Shown piece by piece: positions 32,734 through 44,743 of a stretch of DNA of 64,000 bases. Every line of letters starts with the position of its first letter. Position 1 is the stretch's first letter. The translations under genes were made by a program, and so were the position numbers. Below the pieces are notes generated by a model. It had not been told where the DNA came from, did no database searches, and worked only from the letters and a program-made list of their open reading frames with translations. Origin of the DNA: Blastocystis hominis (taxonomy: Eukaryota > Sar > Bigyra > Opalinata > Blastocystidae); assembly GCF_000151665.1 (NCBI RefSeq), contig NW_013171816.1, forward strand, positions 419,176 through 483,175, given 5' to 3'.

Positions 32734-34128
32734 TTGCCATGTGTTCTTTTTGGGTTTTATCCCAAGAGACGAAGATTGGGTTTAGGGTACACCTCATTGC
32801 GTTTTTTCATGGTAAAATCGGAGTATCTAATTTGCTACGACAAGGCTACATCCCAAAAACTGCTCTCTGCGACTGTTCAGCAACTCACCGATTATTCAAC
32901 ACTAGCAAATCGCGAGGAAATTAAGAGAGTTGTCAAATTAAGCAAGTGTACAATAAAGAAAGTGCGATTGCGCTCCACCCAGTACAAGATGGAACTAACA
33001 ATCAAGCCTTCTGAAGGACGCAGGCTTCAAATAGTATTTAAGAATGTCGAAGAATCCGAAATGTGGTATGCCATCCTAATGGGTTCTCGATACGTGATTC
33101 ATTTAGAAGATTTTGAGATTCTTGGCGAGTTGGGACAAGGAGCATTTGGCAAAGTCGAACTCGTTCGCTACATCAACGACGGCAAGTGCTACGCCATGAA
33201 GACGGTCGAGCTGAAAGGCGAGGGGAACCGTCTGCTCAGCCAGTTCGTGGAAGAGCGAACCGTCATGCAGAAGCTGCAGAGCTGCCCCTTCATCGTCCAG
33301 CTTCGCATGGCTTTCCGCGAAGCGAACGACCTCTACTACGTGATGGAGTACTGCGAGAAAGGGGACCTTCTGAACTACATCCGCTCCAAAACGCGCCTTT
33401 CCGAGGACGAGCTGCGCCCTTTCGCCGCCAGCCTCGTCCTCGCGGTGGGCTTCATGCACACGCTCTGCGTCCTCCACCGCGACATCAAGCCCGAGAACGT
33501 GCTGCTGACCGAGGCGGGCGTGGCCAAGCTCGCCGACTTCGGCCTGAGCAAAACGCTGTCCTCCATGCGCAGCCGCGCGTTCTCCTTCTGCGGAACCGAC
33601 CTCTACCGCCCGCCCGAGATGTCGCAGAACGCCGCGGGGTACAACCGCGCGTTGGACTGGTGGCAGGTCGGCTGCGTGATCTACGAAATGGCCGTCGGCG
33701 TGCCGCCGTTCGACGGATCCAAGGAGGAGCGGCGCCGAAAAGTGCTCAAAGAGGAGCCGAAATACCCCGAATTTTTGTCAACCGAGCTGGTGGTGCTGCT
33801 GAAGGGACTGCTCCGGAAGAATCCGTGGGAGAGGCTCGGTGCGGGAGACGGCGATTATTTGGAAGTGAAAAATATGCCCTTTTTTGGGCATGTGAATTGG
33901 GAGAAGCTGGAGGCGCTGGCCAAGGAGGAGGGGTCGGATGCGCCGACGGCGACGCCGTCTCCGATGCGACCGGAGACGCGGGTGAAGCGGAAGATGAGCA
34001 GCGACCAGATGATTGAGTCGGAGTTGATGGGCTTCGAGTATAATGAACGGATTATGATGGAGCTGCACAGGTCGTTACAGACCTATGCGGATCCAGGCTT
34101 CTTTGCTTTAGGTGGTCTTTATAGTTGA
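32734..34128 (+). CDS. AGC-type Ser/Thr protein kinase with N-terminal PH-like region
   Basis: The catalytic domain is complete: GQGAFGKV loop, AMK lysine, VMEYCEKGDLLNYI, HRDIKPEN catalytic loop, DFGLSK, activation loop FCGTDLYRPPE (usual AGC form FCGTxEYxAPE) and the DWWQVGCVIYEM and PFxG blocks. It is preceded by a strand-rich stretch (LRFFMVKSEYLICYDK, CTIKKVRLRSTQYKMEL, RLQIVFKNVEESEMWYAIL) with the strands and final tryptophan helix of a PH domain. This is the Akt/PDK-like order: PH then kinase then AGC tail. The substitution in the T-loop (D-L-Y-R-P-P-E) is notable. The 5' exon(s) are unresolved and may begin near 32622; an intron ends close to 32783. TGA at 34126-34128 is followed by TGTTTGTT. 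Confidence 0.82.
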   Translation: MPCVLFGFYPKRRRLGLGYTSLRFFMVKSEYLICYDKATSQKLLSATVQQLTDYSTLANREEIKRVVKLSKCTIKKVRLRSTQYKMELTIKPSEGRRLQIVFKNVEESEMWYAILMGSRYVIHLEDFEILGELGQGAFGKVELVRYINDGKCYAMKTVELKGEGNRLLSQFVEERTVMQKLQSCPFIVQLRMAFREANDLYYVMEYCEKGDLLNYIRSKTRLSEDELRPFAASLVLAVGFMHTLCVLHRDIKPENVLLTEAGVAKLADFGLSKTLSSMRSRAFSFCGTDLYRPPEMSQNAAGYNRALDWWQVGCVIYEMAVGVPPFDGSKEERRRKVLKEEPKYPEFLSTELVVLLKGLLRKNPWERLGAGDGDYLEVKNMPFFGHVNWEKLEALAKEEGSDAPTATPSPMRPETRVKRKMSSDQMIESELMGFEYNERIMMELHRSLQTYADPGFFALGGLYS

Positions 34129-34179
34129 GAGCTGTTTGTTTTTATAAATAGTTATATATAATATAATAGTTGTTGCTTG

Positions 34180-34860
34180 ATGGGAAATAAGCAGGCGAAG
34201 ATGGATATCAAACAAAAGGAGCTCAAAGAGCTCCGAGAAATGACAAAATGTGTTTCTGGAGAGCGACTGTTATATCTAGTTTCGGATGACGAGATCTATA
34301 TCCTATACAACTCGTTCAAAAGCGCTAGCTCATCTCGTATTGATGATGGAGTCATCGATGAACAGTTGGTGGAACTCGGTATTCTGTGACCTTTTAGGGA
34401 GCTCCGCTCGTTAGTTGGAATGAAGGAAGGATTCTTCTTCGAAAGGCTGTTCTCCATGTTCGACAAGAACAATGATGGACAAATTGTATTTACTGAGTTT
34501 CTAAGGTGCATCTCGTTCATGACATCAAGAATGCCTCCTGATGAGCGATTACACTGTATGAAATCTCAGGACAGTCCTGTTTTCTAGATCTGTTCCGTTT
34601 CTATGATTTAAAGCAGGACAATGTGATTTCTCGTGACGAACTCAAGCGAATTACCGAAGCAATGTTTTTCCAATATCGACAGAACATTAGAGAGGATATT
34701 TTGAACGATATCGTCGAGAATATCTTTAGTTCCCTCGGTCTGTCAGATTTGATTCTTCCGCTTTATTTGTAGGGGGAAAGACCAAGCCATTGATTTTGAC
34801 ACTTTCAGCCGGATTCCTGAGATTAATACTCCTCTGATTGAGCTTCCTTCTATTTTGTAA
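34180..34860 (+). CDS. EF-hand calcium-binding protein, calcineurin B/NCS-like
   Basis: ATG at 34180 gives MGNKQAK: glycine at position 2 suits N-myristoylation, as in calcineurin B and NCS proteins. Exons joined by about 32-base introns give FFFERLFSMFDKNNDGQIVFTE (a canonical EF loop DKNNDGQIVFTE), LFRFYDLKQDNVISRDEL (degenerate loop) and a last exon DQAIDFDTFSRIPEIN ending PSIL-TAA. The frame across the final join (about 34739-34773) does not work with the obvious GT-AG choice, so either the splice is unusual or there is a base error. TGTTTGTT lies near 34874-34881. Confidence 0.65.
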
Positions 34861-34937
34861 TATGTTTGCCGTTCTGTTTGTTGAACTGGATTCGTTTTTG
34901 ATTCTACTTGAAGTTTACTTTGTTTTTCACTTTTATT

Positions 34938-35890
34938 ATGAACCACTCTCAAGTTGTCTACCCATCTTCTACAGACATTGCACAAGCTGCACAGCCTTTT
35001 CGTCAAGAGGAATCTTCTTTTAGGCAGTCCACTATAAAGTAAGCACAATTGCTGTTGTTTTCAATAGTGCGCCTTCGCAATCGGTTCCTGGGAATGTCCG
35101 GAGTTCGTTTGAACCGAATTTCTTTCAAGGTTCATCCAAACCAAATTCAGCAACAATCCATCAGACTCTCCCTGCAAATATGAGCGGCGTGTCTGGTACC
35201 TACCCTGCTGTATATGAAAACAATTCTGCTATATATAGTAGCAATCTTGCTATACCTATAAAAACGGCTAACTTTGCTCAGGCGACAAACGAAACACTGC
35301 CTTTGAACAGTCCAACAACAGTTAGCCAACATCCGGTTCAATTCGGCCAATCCCAGCAACTCCTCACCTCCGAAATTTACCCAAAAATGTATAATTCAAA
35401 TGACCAGAACGGAGTGTTTCTGCATGTGATATCAAACAAGTAAAATATGAGGAAATTGGTTTCCAGTAGCATTCACCCAGGGATGAAGGATCTTTTCGGA
35501 TATGTGTACACGATTAGCATTCTGTCCTATATTTATATATTAATTCTCGTTCTGAGTATTGTGGGGATTTTGTTTCTTTGGATTCCCATCTTGGCTATTC
35601 GAATAAAACGTGATTGGAACAATGCGCGAGTCGGCGTGGTACTTGCTTGAGTCTATATTTCCAAGGTGTAGATTTGCGTTTTCTGTGTATTACTAACAGT
35701 TTTATCATCATACAGCGTTGTATTATTGGTTTTGGGTCAAAGTTATTTTCTCCTGCTTGTTTTCTTTTTTCAATTGTGGTATTGCTATTTGCTGTTCAGT
35801 ATTAATTCGCTGCTCGATCAGTTCAAGAGCATGCCTGCAAATCAGATGAAGGATTTGTATCAAGAGTTTAGGCATATCAAATTGATTTGA
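34938..35890 (+). CDS. four-helix membrane protein with Gln/Ser/Asn-rich N-terminus
   Basis: ATG at 34938 (MNHSQVVYPSSTDIAQAAQ). A 29-base intron splits the disordered N-terminal ~160 residues (PSQSVPGNVRSSFEPNFF, NSPTTVSQHPVQFG). Introns at about 35442-35468 and 35640-35672 join helices YTISILSYIYILILVLS, IVGILFLWIPILAI, ICVFCVLLTVLSSYSVVL and FLLLVFFFQLWYCYLLF, then a short tail KDLYQEFRHIKLI-TGA (35888-35890), with TGTTTGTT 3 bases later. Disordered cytosolic N-terminus plus two helical hairpins suggests a vesicle or endomembrane protein; no family assigned. Confidence 0.65.
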
Positions 35891-36073
35891 ATTGTTTGTT
35901 GGAAACTGCAGTGAGAATTGAATCGGTGATTGATTCCTGGTGTTTTAGGCTTGTTGATGGGATCGATCAATGTGTCTTTGTGTTATTCAGTGATGCATTC
36001 ATTCCTATTGTTGCTTTAATTTTAATTTTAGTTTTAGTTTTTGTTTTCATTCGTTTGACTGTCAAAAAACAAT

Positions 36074-37105
<1,032 letters not shown>

Positions 37106-37183
37106 TCAAGCAACATGTCAACTTCGCTCTCAAACAAACAACAGATAACAACAACAGTCCAATATAACAAAACAAAGCTTCTC

Positions 37184-37960
37184 TTATGTAGCCAATTTCG
37201 AGGCACCCATAAGCATCTTTGTGGCAAGAGCAGGATTCTTCTTGAGAACGTTAGAGAGTTCCTAAACGTCACGTTTTCTCCCTGTGCTTACGCTTTCTCC
37301 AGCAGAGTAAGAAACTGTGGGATCGTCAGTAATCTTGCGGTTACCATTCTTGAAGGCAGGATGCAAGAAGATAATGAGAACGTTGTAGCTACGCAGTAAG
37401 ACATATCAAAAAAAGCAAACAGAGCGTCGATAATCATAATCACACCAATGATCCAGAAGAAAATCGAACCATCTGAGTTGGACGTGGCAATGACGACCGT
37501 TCCAATACTACACATTACGCGCCAATCCAGAAGCAAACAAGAAGATGTACAAAGCGCGTCCAATGTAGGTGTAAAGGAATCCGTACAATCTTCGCAGCTT
37601 CTTCGACAACTTTTTGAACTGTGCTTCGTACAAGCAAAGAATAAAGCAGAAAAGAACGCAGAAGCCATTCAAGATGATGGCACCTGGATTGGTAAATATA
37701 GAGGCGATAGTGGAGAAAATTCCGAAGATTTCCACAACAATAACAACCAGTCCCAGGATCATATTTATAAAACGCAGTTGTTTAAGGGCGCGATCCACAT
37801 CCATTGACTTGAATGAGTTTACCTGATCCGAAACGATGTTTCTACATATCAAAGAGTCGTCCTATACGAACCCTTTCTTAGAGGACTTTGGCGTCTAAAA
37901 ATTAGTTGCTAGGCATAATATAAGTACACTTCCAGATTCTTCAAACGGGTTATCGCTCAT
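37184..37960 (-). CDS. COPI-associated membrane protein (TVP15-like)
   Basis: ATG at 37960 (MSDNPFEESGS) carries an NPF motif. Introns of 33 and 30 bases join TPKSSKKG and NIVSDQVNSFKSMDVDR. Four helices follow: FINMILGLVVIVVEIFGIFS, NPGAIILNGFCVLFCFILCL, FLYTYIGRALYIFLFASGL and FFWIIGVIMIIDALFAFFD. Later introns join a tail reading NGNRKITDDPTVSYSAGES and ELSNVLKKNPALATKMLM ending SKLAT-TAA. The R-x-x-x-x-x-L-x-x-Y-F/GF-L-x-x-x-GRxLxYIFL block is that of the COPI-associated/TVP15 family of Golgi membrane proteins. The octamer (minus) lies about 50 bases downstream, near 37131-37138. Confidence 0.72.
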
Positions 37961-38192
37961 AGCTACTACAAATATGAGAAGATCATGGTGATTATAATTG
38001 GATCCGAGCATAATTGTCCCAAATTCTATCTTCGCTCCATATTTATTTAGGGCCTATAAAGTGATAGAAAACACAAGATGCTGCTGTATGAACATTATGA
38101 ATATCCGAGCCTTCCCTTTGTAGATTAGGCCGCAAAACACTTTCTCCGGAGCGAGCGTTGTATCTCCAACAAACAAGCAAAAAGAGAGAAAG

Positions 38193-39811
38193 TTAGCAAA
38201 ACAAGCTTGGGAAACGCTGGAACCAATCCTGGCAATAACACATCTACATTCGCAGCTCCCACAGATTCCGTACTTCCAGAAGGGGTTGACCCAAAAACAA
38301 CGACACCCACATAATCATATTCCCCACTCGCGTATTCTCGAAGTATTTACTGACCAGCTGGAGCGGCAGCTGCACGACCATTCCAAGGAAGAAGTACAGC
38401 GACAGCTTTCGGAACACGACGGAGCATACCAGTTCATGCGCGATTCCGGAGACCATAAACGTGGCCAATCTCGTTACTCCACTCCTCCACCCCTACGACG
38501 CCAGCGGCTTGCTCCAGTTCCCATAAACCTGGGTCTCGACATAGACATGTCGCAGACACCAGTAGTGAATGGGCCCGTTCCACTTCTTCCAGAACTCCAG
38601 CATCGTGGTGGCGTTCCACCAGTCCTCGTAGAGCAGGCGGTCGCCGAACATGGTCAGCTCGGCCAGCAGGTTGAGCGCGCAGTGGAACACGGAGAAGAAG
38701 AGCAGGAGCCAGATCAGGAAGGCGGATAGCGAGCAACGGAAGATTCGGTAGATGATGTTGGACGTCGTGTCGCTCAGAATCGGGTTCACGAACTGCATCA
38801 TGATGACGTACATCAATCCGAAGCAGATGAGCATCGGGACCGTCAGCTGCACGACATAGCTCAGACGGATGGTTTTCGTGCGCGGATAGGCGAGTTCGTA
38901 CAGCAGGGTGGGAGCGACGCTGCGAATCAAAACCCGATCAACACGAAAAACATGAAATAGAGATAATGGCCCAGCGAGTTCGGAATCTCTTCGGTGGACT
39001 GCTTCTCCAGACTGTAGTTCGTTAACACGAAGGAATGGCCCTTTAACGCCATCAAGACAACGCCCATCATCGGCAGCACTGCTGTGAGCGGCCTATGTGA
39101 AATTCGCATCAGAGACGTACGGAATATCGGAATTCCACACGATTACCGAAACCGTTCCGATGTACACAAACTGCAGCACTCCGTACAGCACGAAATAGAC
39201 AGTATTCGACAGATTGAACCGTTTGCGAAGTCGCCACAAAACATAGTACCACAAGGCGGAGATCAAAATCGCAATGCAGAGAAGGACCGCGTTCACGGCT
39301 CCCATCACGCTGCGACGACACAGGACATCATGGAGAGACAGAAGCCAACCGCGCTGAGCGAAATTGTAAATCTGGAATTGGGAGGGAAATCATAAAACAA
39401 AAATACCACTAACATCGTAACCGTAGCGACCAGATAAATGAAAGTGAAGTTGTAGAATCCCTTGAAGCGGTCTTCTTGAATCCGGTCCATTACGTTGCCG
39501 CGAAGGAAGCTGTCCACATCGAATTCGCTTTCGCGCGCTTTGAACGAGTGTGGATAGAACGTTGGCTTCGTGCTCTCCACGTACTCCTCTTCGGATGTGC
39601 TTTCAAACGAGGCTCGCGATTCTGTGTCACAAAAACACAACAATTCGATACGAAGCGGTTTCGGGGTGTTTTCTGGATTTCCAGAAGTCGGGGGGTTTTC
39701 GGCTTGACGACGCGATCGGCGCTATGAAACTAAAAGAGGAGACAAACAACGAACCGATTTCCGTTTCTTCACCACGACCGTAGGCTTTTCGTTCGAAGTG
39801 ATTTCGATCAT
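38193..39811 (-). CDS. DGAT1-type acyltransferase (MBOAT family)
   Basis: Makes triacylglycerol (diacylglycerol O-acyltransferase) or sterol ester in the ER. ATG at 39811 (MIEITSNEKPTVVVKKRK), then a 33-base intron and a polar N-terminus. About eight to nine hydrophobic segments follow, with family motifs LLYEDWWNATTMLEFWKKWN (FYxDWWN form), HYWCLRHVY and SGIAHELVCSV, whose His is the expected catalytic residue. The 3' exon after a 30-base intron reads MCYCQDWFQRFPSLFC-TAA. Exon joins near 39300, 39090, 38930 and 38495 were not all fixed. Octamer at 38175-38168. The preceding gene reads into this one in the same frame. Confidence 0.85.
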
Positions 39812-39823
39812 TTTTTCTGAAAT

Positions 39824-39831
39824 AACAAACA
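39824..39831 (-). terminator. TGTTTGTT separating two same-frame genes
   Basis: Exact minus-strand octamer 12 bases before the DGAT1 ATG. The upstream coiled-coil gene has no encoded stop before it; cleavage 5 bases upstream would turn TG into UGA. Confidence 0.7.
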
Positions 39832-39836
39832 ATACG

Positions 39837-40407
39837 CACAGAGTACGAGGTAATGTCGTCTCGAGTTCCTCACTCAGACCTTTCAGCTTCACTAAAATCT
39901 CTTTCACTTGGTTGGTAGCTTCTTGCAAACGCTCCGTGGACGAACTAATGCTTGTATCACGCAAACTATCTAATCGCTTGTTAATGTCTTCCTGCATTTG
40001 TCGGAGGTTAAATTTCTCGAACACTTGCGGAATCACTTGCAAACCACCCTCAAACACTTTTTCTAAAAATCAGATGCACCGTACACACCGACGAATGGTG
40101 AGTGCTGACTGCTGAAGTAATTTGGCTTGCTGCTTTTCCTTTTTGGAAAGCTTTCGTTGTAATGGAGCTTCTTCCTCTGTGGATGGGACGGTTTCGGTAG
40201 TGGCAACGACCTCACTAGCGATCTCCTCTATCGATTATCTCACACCAGAGCACTTGCTCCACTCGGTATTATTCTTCGACGAATCTATGCAAATGAGTTT
40301 AGCTTAAGCAAATCAATACGTTTGTCACGACGCTGAACTACAGTCCAACCTTCATCAGTTTCTGAAGGCAGGGGACTTGTGTCGTTTTTGACTTCCTTTG
40401 TTGACAT
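39837..40407 (-). CDS. hypothetical coiled-coil protein
   Basis: ATG at 40407 (MSTKEVKNDTSPLPSETDEG, then WTVVQRRDK). Introns of about 35, 39 and 30 bases join TTETVPSTEEEAPLQRKLSK, KEKQQAKLLQQSALTIQKVF and EGGLQVIPQVFEKFNLRQMQ. The rest is a helical, heptad-rich region (INKRLDSLRD, STERLQEATNQVKEILVKLK). Family not recognised; about 150 residues. The frame reaches LPRTL plus TG and is then followed by TGTTTGTT, so UGA is probably created by polyadenylation. Without that, translation would continue in frame into DGAT1. Confidence 0.6.
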
Positions 40408-40671
40408 ACTTCACGTTGAGAATAAAAACAAAATATCAATTTCGTTTATCCGTACTTCTTCAGGGTAGGAAAAACTACCTGAGGTCGCTTTTTGTCTCTA
40501 TTGGATTTTTACTAAGTCGGTCCGAATGAGTCAAGCTGGAAACAACAATTATACATATCCTCTTTGAACGTACTCCTTCATCTTTTTACGTTTTTGCTCA
40601 AGAATCCACTTTTGAATCTTGCATAAAACCAACGTATTGTGAGCCCTCATTCTTATTTTCCAAAATCGATA

Positions 40672-42841
40672 ATGGGTGAAGTGCTCTCTCGATTGTTCAT
40701 TGATGTGGAAGACATCCCACTGACAGGATATGGACTTGTAAAGGGAGCAAGGTTTTAATGAGCACTAGGTCCAACTAGTCTTTTTGTTTTGCGTGTACAG
40801 TTTCATCTTATTCAAGGGCGCCAACCTAATTTCTGATGGAAGCGAACTCCTCCTCCTCGTTCCTCAATGGGCAGGTCTTATCGGCAGTATCGTACTTCCG
40901 TTTATTGGGTCTGTGCCTGACTCTGCTATTGGTATATATAACTTTTGAATTTTCATTCAGTGTTGTTTGCTGGATTGGGAGACGCGGAAACAGTCTCTCA
41001 GCAAATTAGTGTCGGTGTGGGAGCCCTTGCCGGTTCTACGATTCTTCTAATCACGGTTCCTTGGGCAATGGGCATCATTGCGGGACGTGTGTCTCTCAAC
41101 GAGAAAGGTGAGGGAAGATACACTCGCCCACCTGAAATGCCTGCTTCTGTGGGACTTGAGCAATGGTAGGTTCATTGGTAGGAGTTCAAGAAGCTCCTTC
41201 CCAAGGACTCCAAGTCGCTCCGCCATTCCGGAATTAACGTGGAGAGCATTGTTCGTAAGAACATCAAGTTCGTGGCGCTGTCGATGCTTCCCTATCTGTT
41301 TGTCCAGATTCCTGCTTTCTTCAGCGGCTGCTCGACGGGAGACGGTTCGAAGTGCGATTCGCACGTGATTCATTGGATCTGTCTTGCGTGCTTTGTGATA
41401 TCCTATGAGTGAGTTTTCATGAAGATGGAAATGGATGGGAGGAGAATGTGTGGAGGGTGTGATTCGATAGCAAAGCATCCAAATGATTTTTTTAAAAACT
41501 TTTTTCTTTCTGTGAATGAAAAGGAGCGTGTAATCAATCGATTCAATGGGTGGCTCTAATAATTCATTCTAATAATTCATTCTAATAATTCATTCTAATA
41601 ATTCATTCAATTCATTCAATTAATGATTCATTCAATTCATTCAATTAATGATTCATTCAATTCATATAACACCCTCTAATTCAATCCTTTTGATTCTCCC
41701 ACCCATTCAATACCTCCACACTCCCTCCCATTCCTCGTTCGTTCCTTGACAATCCACTACTGCTTCGTCATCATGATCATCTACTTCATCTTCCAATACA
41801 AACACTCCACCGAAAACATCGTACCTCCCCTCCCCTCCCTTTTCTCCCCAGGTTTCCCAAGAGAAAATCAAGCAGGAAATCCAGAAGTCCATCCGAAATG
41901 GCCTCGTCAACATCTCCGCCGTCATCTCCAACGAAATCGACGTACTCTCCTCTCTTCCTCTCTCTCTCTCTCAGCAATACTGCCGCGTGAAAGGCACCGA
42001 AAGCAACCGTCGTCTTCTTGAAGACTCTCCCGTCCTCATGGAGCACGTCCGCGTTCTGGTCCGCTCCTTCTTCCTTCGCTATGACCAGGACCGCAGCAAC
42101 TCCATGAACGTCGAGGAGCTTCGCAACCTGCTTCGCGACCTCGGCGAGCCCATGAAAGTCTCCGAGGTGCGCGAGCTCCTCGCGTCCTTCGACCACGACC
42201 GCGACAATCAGCTCAGCTTCGACGAGTTCTGCTACTTCGTCGTGGACCTCGTGGATCGCCGAAAGAAGGGCGAGTTAACCGCGGTGGCCGTGGCGGACGA
42301 CGACGACGACGAAGAGGAGGAAATCCCGTCGGATCTGGTGCATCTCTCGCCGAAGCAGCAGCAAGTCCGCATCATTCTGCGGAGTTTTGGGATGATGTTC
42401 GCGGGCATGGCGATCGTGATTCTCTTCTCCGACCCCGTTGTCGACGTGCTGGACAATCTCGGAACGCGGCTGCACATCCCGAACTTCTACGTCTCGTTCA
42501 TCCTCGCGCCGATGATTAGCAATGCCTCGGAAATCCTCGCGTCGTACGTCTACGCGAAGAAGAAAACGCAGAAGACCGCGACGATCAGCATCAGCACGCT
42601 GCAAGGCTCCGCCGTGATGAACAACGCCGTGTGTCTCGGCGTGTTCTTGATCATTATCTTTATGCGGGACTTGAAGTGGCTGTTTACTGCCGAAACGCTG
42701 ACCATTTTGTTTGTGGAGCTCTGCGTGATGGCCATCTCGTGGCAGCCGGCGCAGACGCTGGGACACGCTTGTGTCTTGCTCGCGTTGTACCCGTTCTCCA
42801 TCTTTATGGTGTGGATTTTGGAGTATATGGGATTGAACTAA
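40672..42841 (+). CDS. EF-hand Na+/Ca2+ exchanger-like transporter (plant NCL type)
   Basis: ATG at 40672 (MGEVLSRLFIDVEDIPLTG). The first exchanger repeat reads LIFKGANLISDGSELLLLV and SIVLPFIGSVPDSAIV, then QQISVGVGALAGSTILLITV: the G-S-D/E-x-L...P-x-x-G-x-x-P-D alpha-repeat. A cytosolic loop carries two EF-hands (DQDRSNSMNVEELRN, DHDRDNQLSFDEFCYF), then the second repeat (FILAPMISNASEILASYVYA, ISTLQGSAVMNNAVCLGVFL) and final helices ending EYMGLN-TAA. This is the exchanger-EF-exchanger order of Arabidopsis NCL; it likely extrudes or stores Ca2+. An unusually long repeat-bearing intron starts at GTGAG 41409; its 3' end near 41740 is not clear. TGTTTGTT follows the stop closely. Confidence 0.85.
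41556..41668. repeat. ATTCATTCTAATA / ATTCA tandem repeat in intron
   Basis: Short tandem units of ATTCATTCTAATA followed by ATTCAATTC-type units, inside the long intron of the exchanger gene. Confidence 0.8.
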
Positions 42842-42923
42842 GCGAGTTGACGTGTTTGTTTCAGAAAGTTTTGTTCTCTGGGCGTCGAGCCGAAATTTGG
42901 ACTTGGTGTCAATTTAGGATACA

Positions 42924-43839
42924 ATGCCGAAAGTGAGCACACTGAATGCGGACTCTGTCCTGACCTTCGTTGATGGATTTTTTATTTTGCCGATTACGTT
43001 CCTTGATGCTTTTGGAACGCGATATTTATATGTGAAGGAAGATAGGTAGGTTGGCTGGCTAGTTTCCTTTTCGTCGTTCCTAACCTCGTCTAGAAGTACA
43101 GAAAATCCCCACAACTGCCGTCTGTTTGTTGCGAATGTGTCGGATTTCAACGAAGAGCAGCTGCGTGTAAAGTTCGTAATGGCTGATTGATTGTAGACCA
43201 TCTTTGGTTCTTCTGGAGAAATTGAGTCTGTTGAGTATGCTCTGCACAGTTTGCGTCTAATTTGCAGGTTTGGTCGAATTGCTCAAGGAGGAGCGCGCAT
43301 GGCGTATATTACCTACGCGGAGCGCAATTCCCTGCTCCAGCTCCTCAAAACCCTCAAAACAGATCCCAGCACAGTTCCATGCACTTCCTCCTCTACAATC
43401 GCATCATCGACGTCCCCAGTTCTCGAATCGTACTACCAGCGAGTGTCTAGCGAATATGCGAAGTCTGCCTCCGTTCTCCGCAAAGAGGCGGAAGAAGCGC
43501 TGGTTCGCTACGAAGAAGAAGAAAACGTTTCAATTCGCTTTGATTTTTATTGCAGGCGATCCAGAACGAAACCGATGCCGATGGCTGGACCACGGTGCGA
43601 CGTCGGAAGCGCGTCGGCGACGATGAAATCATCACGGCGATGCAGATAAAGGAGATGAAGAGACGCGAAGCGATGCAGAAGAAAGATTTCTATAAGTGGG
43701 TGTTGAATGGGCGATTGAATGCAGGTTCCAAGGACGCGAAAATCGCCGCGATCAGCTGAGAGAGTTGCGAGAAAAGTTTGAGCGGGATCGCGTACGGGTG
43801 GAGAAGATGAAGCAGAACCGCAAGATAAATTTTGTTTAA
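42924..43839 (+). CDS. RRP7: ribosomal RNA-processing protein 7 (RRP7)
   Basis: Small-subunit processome factor for early pre-18S cleavages in the nucleolus. ATG at 42924. An RRM-like part reads NCRLFVANVSDFNEEQLR, TIFGSSGEIESVEYALHSL and GRIAQGGARMAYITYAERN, with introns between. The family C-terminus follows: ETDADGWTTVRRRKR (D-x-x-GWTxVxRRGR form), MKRREAMQKKDFYK, then after a 29-base intron FQGRENRRDQLRELREKFER and KMKQNRKINFV-TAA (43837-43839). This is the standard RRP7A ending. An exact TGTTTGTT sits inside coding exon 2 (43123-43130). Confidence 0.92.
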
Positions 43840-43986
43840 TTCGTTTAGTGTATTTGGACCTTGCTTGTTTGTTTCCAGAATGAAGAGAATGGAGGGAGGA
43901 TTTGTTGTTTTTTTTTAGCTTTTGTTTTGCCTCCAAAATTTGGATTTCATTCGATTTTCGTCATTCTTGTTGATTCTTCATTTTTT

Positions 43987-44649
43987 ATGAATTCGTCACT
44001 CTTTTTCTGCGTAAGTGGAAGAAGATCTTGTTTACGGTTTAGCCGAAGGGAACATTGGAGCTTCCCAGAATTGATTCTCCGTATCAGAAGAGAAAACGAC
44101 CGATTGTTGTTGATGAAGCGTACAACACGTGCAGATGTGGATCTTATGCATAGGCCCAAACCGAAACGAGAGCAAACGGAAAAACCAAGTTGGATATGAG
44201 TTGGTTGTGTGATTTTAGAAGTGAATGAAAAGAACGGTCGAAAGAGAATTATCCACAAACCCAAACCTGCGTGGATGGGACCGCCCAGAGATCCTCCAGA
44301 ACACGGAAAACTCACGATCCCGCAAGGGAAGGAGGACTGTCTCGACGGCCTTGTGTTTGTTGTGACGGGATTATCAAAGTATCTCACTGTGCAAGAGATT
44401 AGTGATCTCATCTTCGACCATGGAGGGTTGGGACGTATTGTACTCATCATTCATAGTGTTGAAAGAACGGCGGTCAGCGGAAAAACGAACTATCTGGTGG
44501 CTGGCTTTGAAATGGAGGATGGCCGCAAGATTACTGAGGGAGCACAATACAAAGCAGCTATTAAGAAGAAGGTGAAAATCATTTCTGACGAAGATCTCGT
44601 CAAAATGATTGAAAAGAGTATTGAAAAGAAGGAAGAGGAAAAGAAATAG
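43987..44649 (+). CDS. stand-alone BRCT protein resembling the N-terminus of RFC1
   Basis: ATG at 43987 (MNSSLFFC). Introns of 32, 34 and 30 bases join PKGTLELPRIDSPYQKRKRP, IVVDEAPKPKREQTEKPK and VNEKNGRKRIIHKPKPAWM. The BRCT domain reads KEDCLDGLVFVVTGLSKYLT, then GKTNYLVAGFEMEDGRK and KKVKIISDEDLVKMIEKS, with a Lys/Glu tail to TAG 44647-44649. The linker G-x-E-N/D-CL-x-GLxFVxTG and TNYLVxG are closest to the BRCT of the replication factor C large subunit, whose protein also starts with a short FF motif; but no AAA+ clamp-loader part follows. A further intron near 44425-44470 splits the BRCT. TGTTTGTT follows by 4 bases. Confidence 0.7.
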
Positions 44650-44743
44650 GGCCTGTTTGTTCCATAACCGACCCAATAATTTAGTGTTTCAATTGTAATA
44701 CAATGGCAGTAATAGCAACAATAATAATAATTTTTTTTGTAGA

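Noticed and set aside
33186..34016. 276-residue Arg/Ala-rich frame on the plus strand
   Set aside because: Out-of-frame shadow of the AGC kinase exon.
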